Assembly: GCA_964369405.1 (NCBI GenBank)
Contig: CAYJGB010000001.1
Span: 115,111-179,110, forward strand
From: CAYJFG01 sp964369405
Lineage (GTDB): Bacteria; Bacillota; Clostridia; Oscillospirales; Acutalibacteraceae
Reading direction: 5' to 3'
DNA: 64,000 nucleotides
Shown piece after piece: positions 16,493 through 25,486 of the stretch. Each line of letters opens with the position of its first letter. Position 1 is the first letter of the stretch. The translations under genes and the position numbers were made by a program. The notes under the pieces are model-generated. The model was not told the DNA's origin. It did no database searches and saw only the letters and a list, made by a program, of their open reading frames with translations.

Positions 16493-17533
16493 TCAAAAAC
16501 AACGTCCATTTATTTTGTTTTCACAATCTGTTGTCACTTCTCCTGTAACACAGTGATAACATACTTCGTTTATTAACTCTTTATTTTCAAAGAAATCTAT
16601 CAAATTATTGATTGTTATTTCTGCTATATTTTTAAGTGCTTCTTGTGTTAAAAATGCTTGATGTGATGTAACTATTACATTTGGCATAGATACTAGTAGT
16701 GATAATACGTCATCTTGTATTATTGTGCTTGAAAAATCTTCAAAAAACAGTTCTGATTCTTCTTCGTAAACATCAAGCCCTGCACCACCAATTTTTTTGG
16801 TTTTCAAACCATTTAGTAGTGATTGACTTTCTATTAATGCTCCTCTTGAAGTGTTTAAGATATATACTCCATCTTTCATAATAGAAATACTATCTCTATT
16901 AATTATATGCTTTGTCTGCTCTGTTAATGGACAATGCAGTGATATCACATCACTTGACTTGAATAATGTTTTTAAATCTACATATTTTATATCACTGTTT
17001 GGAATAGGGAACAAGTCATAAGCTAGTATATTCATTCCAAAGCCCTTGCATATATCTATAAACACTTGACCTATTTTGCCTGTTCCTATAACACCAACTG
17101 TTTTACCGTGTAGGTCAAAGCCTGTAAGCCCATTTAAGCTAAAATTGTAATCTCTAGTCCTGTTATAAGCTTTGTGTAAATGTCTATTCAAGCTGAGTAA
17201 AAGTGCCATTGAATGTTCTGCTACTGCATATGGTGAATACTTTGGAACACGTACAATGTTGATTTTTTTATATGCTGATTTAAAATCTATATTATTATAA
17301 CCAGAGCATCGCATTGCAAGAACTTTAACACCGTTTTCATACATTTGCTCTATGGTGCTTTTGTCTATGTCGTCGTTTACAAATGCTACAACACCATCAT
17401 AACCTTTAGTAAGGGCGGCTGAATCACTAGTTAGCTTATGCTCAAAATACGTAAATTTTAATTTATCGTGATTAATTTTGTCAAACCATATTTTGTCATA
17501 TGGTTTTGTATCAAAAAATGCAATTTTATACAT
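16493..17533 (-). CDS. D-2-hydroxyacid dehydrogenase, D-lactate dehydrogenase-like
   Basis: This is a D-isomer-specific NAD-dependent 2-hydroxyacid dehydrogenase of 346 residues, most like fermentative LdhA. It has the Rossmann loop GTGKIG (150-155), an acidic residue at Asp173 that selects NAD, Arg230 in NTSRGALIE, Glu258/259 in YEEES and the catalytic His291 in TSHQAFL. Pyruvate reduction to D-lactate is the likely role. The last 22 residues contain four cysteines (325, 328, 337, 345: C-x2-C-x8-C-x7-C), which the catalytic fold does not need. It has its own ribosome site (AAAGGAG) and no operon partner. Confidence 0.85.
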   Translation of the reverse strand: MYKIAFFDTKPYDKIWFDKINHDKLKFTYFEHKLTSDSAALTKGYDGVVAFVNDDIDKSTIEQMYENGVKVLAMRCSGYNNIDFKSAYKKINIVRVPKYSPYAVAEHSMALLLSLNRHLHKAYNRTRDYNFSLNGLTGFDLHGKTVGVIGTGKIGQVFIDICKGFGMNILAYDLFPIPNSDIKYVDLKTLFKSSDVISLHCPLTEQTKHIINRDSISIMKDGVYILNTSRGALIESQSLLNGLKTKKIGGAGLDVYEEESELFFEDFSSTIIQDDVLSLLVSMPNVIVTSHQAFLTQEALKNIAEITINNLIDFFENKELINEVCYHCVTGEVTTDCENKINGRCF

Positions 17534-17606
17534 AAATAAATATCTCCTTTAAATAGTAATAACTATATTATGAGTAAATATAATAATATTATTTGCTTTA
17601 TAATTT

Positions 17607-18425
17607 TTATTTAATTTCTGTATCATTTTCGATTTGTGGAATGAATTGAGATGCAAACTTACTTTTACCCTTTGATTTAACATAGAAAAAACCTATAAAT
17701 GAAAATACTACTGCACCTACAAAATTTACAAATAAATCTTCCATAGTATCTAGTAGTCCTATATCTAAATAACCCTCTAATGTGTACTTAACACCGTCTT
17801 TTGTTACGATAATTGTTTCTGTAATATCATTTATACTTATTACACTGTTTTCATTATCAGGATTGATAAGAACAGAATTTATAGTATGGATTATAGTATC
17901 TTTTTGCATATCAATATTTAATATCATATCTGCACTAAATTCTAAAAACTCCCACAATACGCCAATTGTCATAGAAAAACAAAAGGCAACAAACGCTAAA
18001 TATACTGGAGATAAAGAAAATTTCATTTTTTCGTTTCTATTAAATATATCCACTAGTGAAAAACCGATAGCAGCCATTAAAAAGCCATTCAAAGTGTGTA
18101 GCATAGTGTCCCAATGTTTAAATATAATATAAAATTCATTTATTTCACCTAATATCTCAGCTGAAAATATAAATAATATGATTATCACTTCTAGCACGTT
18201 AGGTATATTAATATGCATTCTTTTTTCTATAATTGATGGTATAAGAAGTAAAACTAATGTCAAAACACAAATAAATGCACTTTCGTAGTTTTGAGTTATA
18301 ATTTCTTCGATTAATATTCCGACTACAATTAATCTTATTATCAGATAAAAGACAAATGTTGACCTCTGGTGTTTTACTACTTCTTTAAGAGTTGTATGCT
18401 CTGGTATTGGTTTAAATAATTTCAT
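17607..18425 (-). CDS. Multi-pass membrane protein of unknown function
   Basis: The start is placed at ATG 18425 (272 residues), 7 bases after GGAGG; the open frame extends further but without a ribosome site. About seven hydrophobic segments are predicted. The conserved-looking stretches are FKHWDTMLHTLNGFLMAAIG and TIGVLWEFLEFSADMIL, which recall the D-x3-H...G and ExxE patterns of YjdF/DUF2238-type membrane proteins. That family link is a weak resemblance. A soluble loop of about 45 residues (near 185-230) lies before the last helix. Neighbours give no functional clue. Confidence 0.65.
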   Translation of the reverse strand: MKLFKPIPEHTTLKEVVKHQRSTFVFYLIIRLIVVGILIEEIITQNYESAFICVLTLVLLLIPSIIEKRMHINIPNVLEVIIILFIFSAEILGEINEFYIIFKHWDTMLHTLNGFLMAAIGFSLVDIFNRNEKMKFSLSPVYLAFVAFCFSMTIGVLWEFLEFSADMILNIDMQKDTIIHTINSVLINPDNENSVISINDITETIIVTKDGVKYTLEGYLDIGLLDTMEDLFVNFVGAVVFSFIGFFYVKSKGKSKFASQFIPQIENDTEIK

Positions 18426-18509
18426 ATGTAAGCCTCCGATTAGATTATAATTAATAAAATAAAGGTCGTTAATTTGCAAATTTAACGACCTTTGAATTTT
18501 TGCGTTTGT

Positions 18510-19898
18510 TTAACTTTCTCTTATTGCTTTTGCACTAGCCTCCATTGCAGCTACTGCTACTGGTCCTGCTGTAGAATATCCAAATTCTCCATCTTCTACT
18601 ACTACTGCAAAGGCAAGTGGTGCATCTTCATCACGTGAAAAACCTACCATCCACGCATCGTTTTTATCACCGTCTGATACTTCTGCTGTTCCCGTTTTTG
18701 CACATACTTCTAAATCTGCAAACATAGAATCACCGTAATTTGAAGTTACATCATATCTTAACATATCATTAAGCACAGAAGCCGTAGAACTGCTTAAAAG
18801 TTCCTTACCATAAGTAGGTGAGGAACTACTTACTGGATAAAATTCATTAGTAGATTTATTAGCTAATATATATGGTTCAATGCTAGTTCCGTCTGTTGCT
18901 ATTGCCCCCATTAATATAGCCATTTGCATAGGGTTTACAAGGTCTGTATATTGTCCTATTCCTGACCACCCTAACTGAGCATCATCTGCATCAAGTACTG
19001 CATAATTGCCTAAAGCAGTTGAAATGTTTCCTACATCAAAACTAGACATAATTCCCATTTCTTCAGCTGTTTTTTGCATTTCTTCAGCGCCTACTTCAAC
19101 TGCTATTTGAGCAAACGTTGCATTGCATGACTGAGCTAGTGCATCATTAAATCCGATTGTTCCATGGTGTGATAAGCAAGATATAAATTGTCCATTTATA
19201 TATGTGCCACCCTCGCATTGGTAAGTTTTGCTCTCTATGTCTGGTATATTTTCTATCGCTGCTGCGGCTGTCACTATTTTAAAAATTGAACCTGGTGTAT
19301 ACGACGAGGATAATACTCTATCCAGATATGCTCCGTCATATTCGCTTTCGTTCTCCTCTGTTATTTCTGGTGGGTTTTGTGGGTCGTAAGTTGTATTGCT
19401 TACACTGCATATTACTTCTCCTGTTTCGTAGTTCATCACAACTACTGCACCTCTTCTATCTCCTAGTGCTTCATATGCTGCGTTACAAGCATCAGCATCT
19501 ATTGTTAATGTTAAATTGTTTTCTTGTTTAAAAGAATCAGGTAGTTCTAATCCCCAGATATAATTAAAACTAGTAAGGTCTGACCTATAAGTACTTTGTA
19601 TAGCTGTAGATATATTTAAACTGTTATCTCCAACTACATGTAAAGTCGATTTTCTTGTAGTTTCATCTTCGTTATATATTCGCTCACCATCTATTGATTG
19701 AGCTAAGATTTCGCCATCTCTATCATATATCTTACCAGCTTGTGCTAAACCGTATGAGCCAGATATATGTCCATTATACTCTTGCTGTACCCACATATCA
19801 GCATTTACAAAAATTCTATACGTGAATAGACCGAGTCCAAATATAAAAGCAAAACTTATTATTGCTATAAATATTGAGCGTGATAATGTTCTTTTCAT
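18510..19898 (-). CDS. Class B penicillin-binding protein (peptidoglycan transpeptidase)
   Basis: This 462-residue bitopic protein has one N-terminal membrane segment (about 9-30), a short class B pedestal and a transpeptidase domain. Active-site motifs are Ser204-x-x-Lys207 in PGSIFKIV, SCN at 257-259 and KTGT at 401-404. It crosslinks the peptide stems of nascent peptidoglycan outside the membrane. It is shorter than PBP2 or FtsI and resembles PbpA of the RodA-PbpA pairs of actinobacteria and clostridia. It lies 19 bases downstream of the FHA-RodA gene, its likely glycosyltransferase partner. Confidence 0.92.
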   Translation of the reverse strand: MKRTLSRSIFIAIISFAFIFGLGLFTYRIFVNADMWVQQEYNGHISGSYGLAQAGKIYDRDGEILAQSIDGERIYNEDETTRKSTLHVVGDNSLNISTAIQSTYRSDLTSFNYIWGLELPDSFKQENNLTLTIDADACNAAYEALGDRRGAVVVMNYETGEVICSVSNTTYDPQNPPEITEENESEYDGAYLDRVLSSSYTPGSIFKIVTAAAAIENIPDIESKTYQCEGGTYINGQFISCLSHHGTIGFNDALAQSCNATFAQIAVEVGAEEMQKTAEEMGIMSSFDVGNISTALGNYAVLDADDAQLGWSGIGQYTDLVNPMQMAILMGAIATDGTSIEPYILANKSTNEFYPVSSSSPTYGKELLSSSTASVLNDMLRYDVTSNYGDSMFADLEVCAKTGTAEVSDGDKNDAWMVGFSRDEDAPLAFAVVVEDGEFGYSTAGPVAVAAMEASAKAIRES

Positions 19899-19917
19899 AA
19901 TTTATATACACATCCTT

Positions 19918-21624
19918 TTATGAACTTTTTGAGTAAGTACGTTCATCAGCAGCCTTAATAAATGCTAGTAGTCCCCAACAAGCAACCATACTTGAGCCTC
20001 CAACACTTACAAAAGGTAGGGTAACACCTGTAAGAGGGAGTATATCTGTAGCGCCAAAAATGTTTAGTGAAGATTGTAGGACTAAAAGACCAGCAGCACA
20101 ACAAGCTGTAATTGAGTAGAATGTTGAACGGCTTCTAGTGGTGATTGCACGAGCGTAAAAGAATAGACCAACTATGCAAATAGCTACAGTTAATGCTAAA
20201 ATTAAGCCGTATTCTTCGCACATCAGACCAAATACTAAATCGCTTTCAGAGGCTCCAACATATTTTAAATATCCATTACCAAGACCGACACCGAAAAGTC
20301 CTCCACTTGCAGCGTACGTTAAAACCCTTGCTTGTTGATAACCTAAGTCGTTAGCATGCTCAAAAACGTGCCCCCAAGCTGAAAAACGATTAGCTATATA
20401 TGGGCGATACCTTAAAATGAAAGCACCACCTAAAACTGCTGAAACTAAAGCAAGAATAACAGTTTTAAAGTCCCCAGAACGCATAAATGATATCATTAAG
20501 AAAGTACCAAAGAAAATTAAAGCAGTACCGAAGTCGCTCATAAGGAAGAGAGCACCAACACATAAAATAGAATATATTACGAATTGGATTAAATTTTTAC
20601 GTCTTTGCAGTTCGTCCAAAGCAGAAGCACCCACAAATATGAAAGCTATTTTAACAAATTCTGATGGCTGAATAGAAATTCCACCGATAGAAATCCAGTT
20701 AGCAGCACCGTATGTGATTTGCCCTAAAACTATACTAGTGCATAAAAAACCTAACGATAAAATCATTACAGGTACACGTAAACGCTCAACTCTATCAGGG
20801 TTTTTAATTATTCTAATAATAATACAAAACATAACCATACCAATACCAGCAGTTAAAACTTGCATATATGTTTGGCTTATTTCTTGCCTAACAGATAGCA
20901 TAATACCTATTCCTGTTAGGAAAATAGCTAGGCTTTCAAGTTCAAAGTAAGTTCTTCCTAGTATCTTTGTACTAACAAAATAAAACGTCCAAGATAAACC
21001 CATATAAATACCTAAAAACATTAAAGGTACGAGGTCTGTTGCTTCGTGACTTACACAAGCACTAACAGCTAAAAAAGTCATAAAAATAGTAATTAATAGC
21101 ATAAGACTAAAAGGCGATATACCAGGTCTGTTGCCTTTTTTCTTAAAAAACCAAGAAGAACTAATATCAACAAAATCTTCAGCACGTTCAAGTGTTAATG
21201 TAGTTTCGCCCAAAGTTATTTCATCATTTATATATATTTGAGTTCTTTGAGTGATTTTTTCTCCGTTAAGATATGTTCCAAATTTTGAGCCTGTATCATT
21301 TATAAACCAGCCATCTTCTCTTCTAAGTAATGCACAGTGTTCTCTTGAAATAGTCATATCATCATCTATAACAATATCATTACTTTTTGACCTTCCTAAA
21401 GAGTTTTCCCAAGACACAACTGGTAAACAATCTCCTGTTTCATCGTTTACAAGCATAACTAAGGCTTTTTCTTCTCTTCTTTGACGTCTAAGTGAAGAGT
21501 ATATTTGATAGACAATTATAATACCTAAAATTGGAATTAATATTCTTAAAACCATAATCGCTAAATCTGTAGCTATTGGAATGTTTAAAGATTCTAAAAA
21601 AGCGTCCAAATATAATACCCCCAT
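19918..21624 (-). CDS. FHA domain-RodA/FtsW fusion, peptidoglycan polymerase
   Basis: The 568-residue protein opens with a membrane helix (about 20-42). A cytoplasmic FHA domain follows (75-147), with GRS (77-79), SREH (93-96) and GSKFGTYLNG, the phosphothreonine-binding residues. A ten-helix SEDS polymerase domain comes after (about 168-560), with QPSEFVKI (320-327) and the conserved Asp365 in SDFGTAL. SEDS proteins polymerise lipid II into glycan strands. In actinobacteria a separate FHA protein is encoded beside rodA and pbpA and links them to Ser/Thr kinases. Here the FHA module is built into the polymerase, suggesting direct control by phosphorylation. No kinase lies in this window. Confidence 0.92.
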   Translation of the reverse strand: MGVLYLDAFLESLNIPIATDLAIMVLRILIPILGIIIVYQIYSSLRRQRREEKALVMLVNDETGDCLPVVSWENSLGRSKSNDIVIDDDMTISREHCALLRREDGWFINDTGSKFGTYLNGEKITQRTQIYINDEITLGETTLTLERAEDFVDISSSWFFKKKGNRPGISPFSLMLLITIFMTFLAVSACVSHEATDLVPLMFLGIYMGLSWTFYFVSTKILGRTYFELESLAIFLTGIGIMLSVRQEISQTYMQVLTAGIGMVMFCIIIRIIKNPDRVERLRVPVMILSLGFLCTSIVLGQITYGAANWISIGGISIQPSEFVKIAFIFVGASALDELQRRKNLIQFVIYSILCVGALFLMSDFGTALIFFGTFLMISFMRSGDFKTVILALVSAVLGGAFILRYRPYIANRFSAWGHVFEHANDLGYQQARVLTYAASGGLFGVGLGNGYLKYVGASESDLVFGLMCEEYGLILALTVAICIVGLFFYARAITTRSRSTFYSITACCAAGLLVLQSSLNIFGATDILPLTGVTLPFVSVGGSSMVACWGLLAFIKAADERTYSKSS

Positions 21625-21747
21625 TTTATTTTTATTTTATTTAACTTGATAATATAATGATATTGAGAAAATGTCAAGAATTATGAATTGATTGTAACCA
21701 AATTTCGTTAATATTATAAATTTAATGAAGTTTACAAGTGAATATTA

Positions 21748-21775
21748 TTGAAAAAAGTAAAAAATATGATATAAT
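21748..21775 (+). promoter_or_regulatory. Promoter of the cyclase-family gene
   Basis: TTGAAA (21748-21753), a 16-base spacer and TATAAT (21770-21775) precede the plus-strand genes that diverge from the rodA-pbp unit. Confidence 0.5.
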
Positions 21776-21835
21776 ATACTAAAATTAGAAAAAATGTTTT
21801 GATTTATTTTATTAAATTTGAGAGGGTTGCGTATT

Positions 21836-22426
21836 TTGTATATTATTGATATTTCAAGAGATATTTTTAAATCACCAGTTTATAAAGGTGACCCAGAGCC
21901 AGAATATGAATGGATTACTAAAATTGAATATGGTGAAGATGTAGATATTTCTTATATAAAAATGTGTACTCATACTGGAACTCATATAGATGCACCTGCT
22001 CATTATATTAAAGGTGGTGCAACTGTTGACCAATTACCTTTATCAAAGTTTTATGGTGATTGTACGGTTGTTACTATTTCAGGAGTTTTGACTGGTGAGG
22101 ATATGGAAACTATCTTACCATTTTGTAAGAAAAAGTTAATCTTGAAAGGTGAGGGTAATGCATATTTATCACCTAGTGCAGCAATTGTAATTGCAGATTA
22201 TCAACTAGACTTAATTGGCACTGACGGAATGTCAATTTGTGATATGGAAGATGATTATGTTGTACATAGAACTTTATTGCTTGAAAATATAGTGATATTA
22301 GAGGGGTTAGACCTTACAGGTATTGAAGATGGGAATTATAAAATATCTGCTTTTCCATTAAAATTAGTTGGTCTTGAAGCTTCTCCTGTAAGAGCGATTT
22401 TATTTAAACAGGAGTATGGTATATAA
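21836..22426 (+). CDS. Cyclase-family (kynurenine formamidase-like) metal hydrolase
   Basis: The sequence carries the family signature THTGTHIDAPAHY (H-x-G-T-H-x-D-x-P-x-H), whose histidines and aspartate bind zinc or manganese in KynB-type hydrolases. TTG 21836 (about 196 residues) is the best start, 9 bases after AGAGGG (21821-21826); earlier in-frame TTG codons overlap or precede that site. The family includes arylformamidases and isatin hydrolases. No tryptophan degradation genes are near, so the substrate is open. It is followed by an exported protein gene 24 bases downstream. Confidence 0.8.
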   Translation: MYIIDISRDIFKSPVYKGDPEPEYEWITKIEYGEDVDISYIKMCTHTGTHIDAPAHYIKGGATVDQLPLSKFYGDCTVVTISGVLTGEDMETILPFCKKKLILKGEGNAYLSPSAAIVIADYQLDLIGTDGMSICDMEDDYVVHRTLLLENIVILEGLDLTGIEDGNYKISAFPLKLVGLEASPVRAILFKQEYGI

Positions 22427-22450
22427 TTTATTTAGTTTGGAGTGTTATAA

Positions 22451-24340
22451 TTGAAAACATCAGTTAAAATTGTGTTGTTTTTAGCAGTTATTTTTTCATG
22501 TGTCTTTTTATTTACTTCTTGTGAAGAAAAATCTGTAGACGTTGAAAATGTTGTTAGCTTTAATGATAAATTTGAGGGTGACAGAACTATTACTTTGCAC
22601 GTTGGCCAGTTGTTAAGTGGTAGAGATGATTTAAAGGCTCAGTTAGATGAGATTATAGATAATAATACACCTTCTGTTTTTGAAACTTCGATTGATGAAA
22701 CAGAAGAGGGACTTAAATATAATTTTAAATTAAGCTTTACATCTGAAAAAGATTACGAAAATAAAATTAGTTCCGTTCTCGGGCAAGAAACTGATGTGCA
22801 GTTAAGCACACCAGACAATACACTTACTAAAGGTTGGCGTTATGTCGAAGATTTTGACGGTATGGAATTAATTTCATTTATTGCTAATGCAGCAGTAGAA
22901 AGCAATTACAAAGACTTATTAGTCACTTATAATAGTATTTCTAATGTAGTAAACTTTGATGGTAAAGTGAAAATTAGTGATACTAGTATAGTCGACATTA
23001 GTGATGTGTCAGGTTTTTCAGTTACTGATATTTCTATTGATACTACAAATAATAAACAAGATAGCTATGATAGACGATTTACAATCACTTTTCCACAAAC
23101 AACTTACGACAAAATGGGTGAGGATTTATTAACTCTTATGGAAGAAAGAACAGATGAGTTAGCAGATTATAGCGGTTGGACTCAACAAGGAAATAATCAA
23201 GAGTTTCAAGTGTTTTACAAAGGTGTAAGTCTTGTCGAATTGCAAGCAGTTACTTCTAAGTTTTTAGATTGCGATAGCCAATATTTATATTATGGAGATG
23301 AAAATAATAGTAGTACTCCACTTGCTGAGCAGTTAGTTTTTGAAGAAAGATTTAACTTATTAAGCTTTATATCTGTAGATGGAAAAACTGTACCTATAAC
23401 TTATAAATATTCACTACCGATTAAAACTACATATGGTGATGGTTTAGTGCTTGAAGATGGTTCATGGGATAAAAACGGCAAGTGGATAGACGGGGTATAT
23501 ACTTTAAGTAGCTCCAATGAGAGCGTTGCTGTAAGAGTGCCTGACGGTATGCAATATAAAATAGACGGAGTAGCTGTAACTGTTGAAAATTTGGGTGATA
23601 ACAAATTTGTGCGTGAATTCGACTTTTTATATGATAAGAACAGTGGTGTAGATGGTTGCAATTATGCAAGTAATTATTTTCAACAGCAAGGAGTAAAAGC
23701 TACAGTTACTAAAAATGATGTAAATTTGATATGTTCAGTAAAAGAAGAGGGAACAACACAAGAGATAGATAAGTTTTTTAAAGAGTTATTAGGTGAAGAT
23801 AACGAGTTTTTACGAACAGAGAATACAAGTGCTATGGCAGTTGTAACTGATTTGAAATTAGTAGACTCAGTAAATATAACAAATATGCTTAACGAAGAAA
23901 ATATGAACATAACATATAAATACACAATGAAAAATAAAGGGCAAGAAAATATAATTTCATTAGATGGACAAGATAACAGCGAAGATGGAGAAAAAGTTTC
24001 ATCACAACTAGATAAGAATGGTGATTATGTTATAGAGCTACAAGGTGGAGAAAATACTATAGAGCTTATATCAACAGTGCCATATCAAGATGGTATAATT
24101 ACATATAGTGTTATAGCAGGAGTAATGTTATTGTTAACTGGTGTGGCTATAGTGTTATTGTTAAGGAAATCAAAAGGATTAAAGATATTTGCTTTTAATA
24201 AAAAGAATGGTGCAACAGATGAAAGTGCAAATGAAGATAAAGAAGATGATGTTGAGCAGATAACAGACGAAAATATAAAAGATAATGATAACGAAGATGA
24301 TACATTGTATAAGTATTATGATGATGAAGATTTATTATAG
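22451..24340 (+). CDS. Lipoprotein-like exported protein with C-terminal membrane helix, unknown function
   Basis: A TTG start with TTGGAG upstream gives 629 residues. Residues 1-24 look like a lipoprotein signal (VKIVLFLAVIFSCVFLFTSC then EEK), with Cys24 the likely modified residue. About 530 extracytoplasmic residues follow, Asp/Glu/Ser/Thr-rich with alternating beta-type pattern and no recognised motif. A membrane helix (about 555-577, SVIAGVMLLLTGVAIVLLL) and a very acidic cytoplasmic tail ending KYYDDEDLL close the protein. Two membrane attachments would hold the domain at the cell surface. The beta-rich layout recalls LppM/DUF3153 proteins, but I cannot support an assignment. Confidence 0.7.
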   Translation: MKTSVKIVLFLAVIFSCVFLFTSCEEKSVDVENVVSFNDKFEGDRTITLHVGQLLSGRDDLKAQLDEIIDNNTPSVFETSIDETEEGLKYNFKLSFTSEKDYENKISSVLGQETDVQLSTPDNTLTKGWRYVEDFDGMELISFIANAAVESNYKDLLVTYNSISNVVNFDGKVKISDTSIVDISDVSGFSVTDISIDTTNNKQDSYDRRFTITFPQTTYDKMGEDLLTLMEERTDELADYSGWTQQGNNQEFQVFYKGVSLVELQAVTSKFLDCDSQYLYYGDENNSSTPLAEQLVFEERFNLLSFISVDGKTVPITYKYSLPIKTTYGDGLVLEDGSWDKNGKWIDGVYTLSSSNESVAVRVPDGMQYKIDGVAVTVENLGDNKFVREFDFLYDKNSGVDGCNYASNYFQQQGVKATVTKNDVNLICSVKEEGTTQEIDKFFKELLGEDNEFLRTENTSAMAVVTDLKLVDSVNITNMLNEENMNITYKYTMKNKGQENIISLDGQDNSEDGEKVSSQLDKNGDYVIELQGGENTIELISTVPYQDGIITYSVIAGVMLLLTGVAIVLLLRKSKGLKIFAFNKKNGATDESANEDKEDDVEQITDENIKDNDNEDDTLYKYYDDEDLL

Positions 24341-24368
24341 ATGAAATTTTAATATTTAGAAAAACTTA

Positions 24369-24497
24369 GGGGCACCCGCCCATTCAAATCAAAGATTTGA
24401 ATGATAAGGCACCGACACAACAAAGGTTATGATTTATAAGAATGTTGGACGGTGCCTTAAATGAGCGAAACTTTCAGTTTCGCTTGGCGGGTGCCCC
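24369..24497. repeat. Four-armed cruciform inverted-repeat element
   Basis: Within the 390-base gap after the lipoprotein gene lies a perfect nested structure. A closing stem of 12 pairs (GGGGCACCCGCC 24369-24380 with 24486-24497) encloses three hairpins. Arm 1 is 24381-24403 (10 pairs, AAA loop). Arm 2 is 24405-24414 with 24450-24459 (10 pairs), extended by CAACA/TGTTG. Arm 3 is 24464-24484 (9 pairs, TTC loop). GC-rich stems stand out from AT-rich surroundings. No terminator U-run and no reading frame are present. It could be a MITE-like palindromic repeat or a structured RNA. The remainder, 24498-24731, is AT-rich with only a possible -10 box near 24700. Confidence 0.8.
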
Positions 24498-24731
24498 GAA
24501 GACTTTGTATAAAGCATATAATAATGGCTAGTTACGCAATATAATTTATAGTTTAATGTTAAAGCAGATACTGAACTTACAAATGTTTATTTGAAATTGA
24601 TTAATAAATTAGTAATTATTAATATAAAATTATTTAAAACTTATATAATATTTAAAAAAATTTAAAAAACACTACTATTCTGATAAAAAATGTGTTATTA
24701 TACTATAAATAAATATGAAAGTGGTAGATTT

Positions 24732-25448
24732 ATGCTTAAATATGTTTTATTTGATTTAGACGGTACATTACTTCCTATGAATCAAGAGGAATTTGTAAAC
24801 TGTTATTTTAAGTTATTATGTAAAAGTTTAAAGCCTCATTATCCAGATAGCCAAAAACTTATTAAAAGTGTCTGGGCTGGAACAAATGAAATGATGAACA
24901 ATGATGGCACAAAATTAAACTCAGAAGTGTTTTGGGAAAAAATGACTCAAATTTATGGTGACAATGTTTTAGAAGATAAACACTTGTTTGATAGTTTTTA
25001 TAAAAACGAATTTAATTTAGCAAAAGAAGCGACTAAACCAAATAAACTAGTTTATGAGTGTATAGAGTTGTTAACTAATAAAGGATATAAACTTATTTTA
25101 GCCACTAATCCGATATTTCCTTTAATAGCTACACAAAACAGAATTAAATGGGCTGGGTTATCATCAGATATGTTTGACTATATTACTTCTTATGAAAATT
25201 CATCTTTTTCAAAAAGCAGTATAAACTACTATAAAGAAGTATTATCTAAAATCGGAGCAGAAGCTACAGAATGTTTGATGGTTGGAAATGACGTCTTAGA
25301 AGATATGAAAGTATCGCAAATAGGTATGGATACATATTTAATTAAAGATTGTATAATTAATAGTAATAATATAGATATTTCAAAATTTAAACAAGGGGAT
25401 TTTGAAGGATTTAAAGAGTACATATTAAACTTACCAGATTTAAAGTAA
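24732..25448 (+). CDS. HAD-family hydrolase
   Basis: The start is placed at ATG 24732 (238 residues), where the HAD fold begins (MLKYVLFDLDGTLL); the open frame upstream encodes a non-conserved extension. Motif I is DLDGT with nucleophile Asp8 and acid Asp10. Motif II is the Thr of ILATNPIF, and motif IV is GNDVLEDM. The helical cap between residues about 15 and 95 makes it a C1-cap phosphatase of the PGP/beta-PGM type. Members dephosphorylate small sugar or nucleotide phosphates; the substrate here is unknown. Confidence 0.82.
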   Translation: MLKYVLFDLDGTLLPMNQEEFVNCYFKLLCKSLKPHYPDSQKLIKSVWAGTNEMMNNDGTKLNSEVFWEKMTQIYGDNVLEDKHLFDSFYKNEFNLAKEATKPNKLVYECIELLTNKGYKLILATNPIFPLIATQNRIKWAGLSSDMFDYITSYENSSFSKSSINYYKEVLSKIGAEATECLMVGNDVLEDMKVSQIGMDTYLIKDCIINSNNIDISKFKQGDFEGFKEYILNLPDLK

Positions 25449-25486
25449 TTTAATATTTTAAAAAAATTTTGAAAGGTATAACAATC

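Noticed and set aside
24369..24497. Integron attC site
   Set aside because: The stems are perfect, no GTTRRRY core is seen and no cassette or integrase gene is adjacent.
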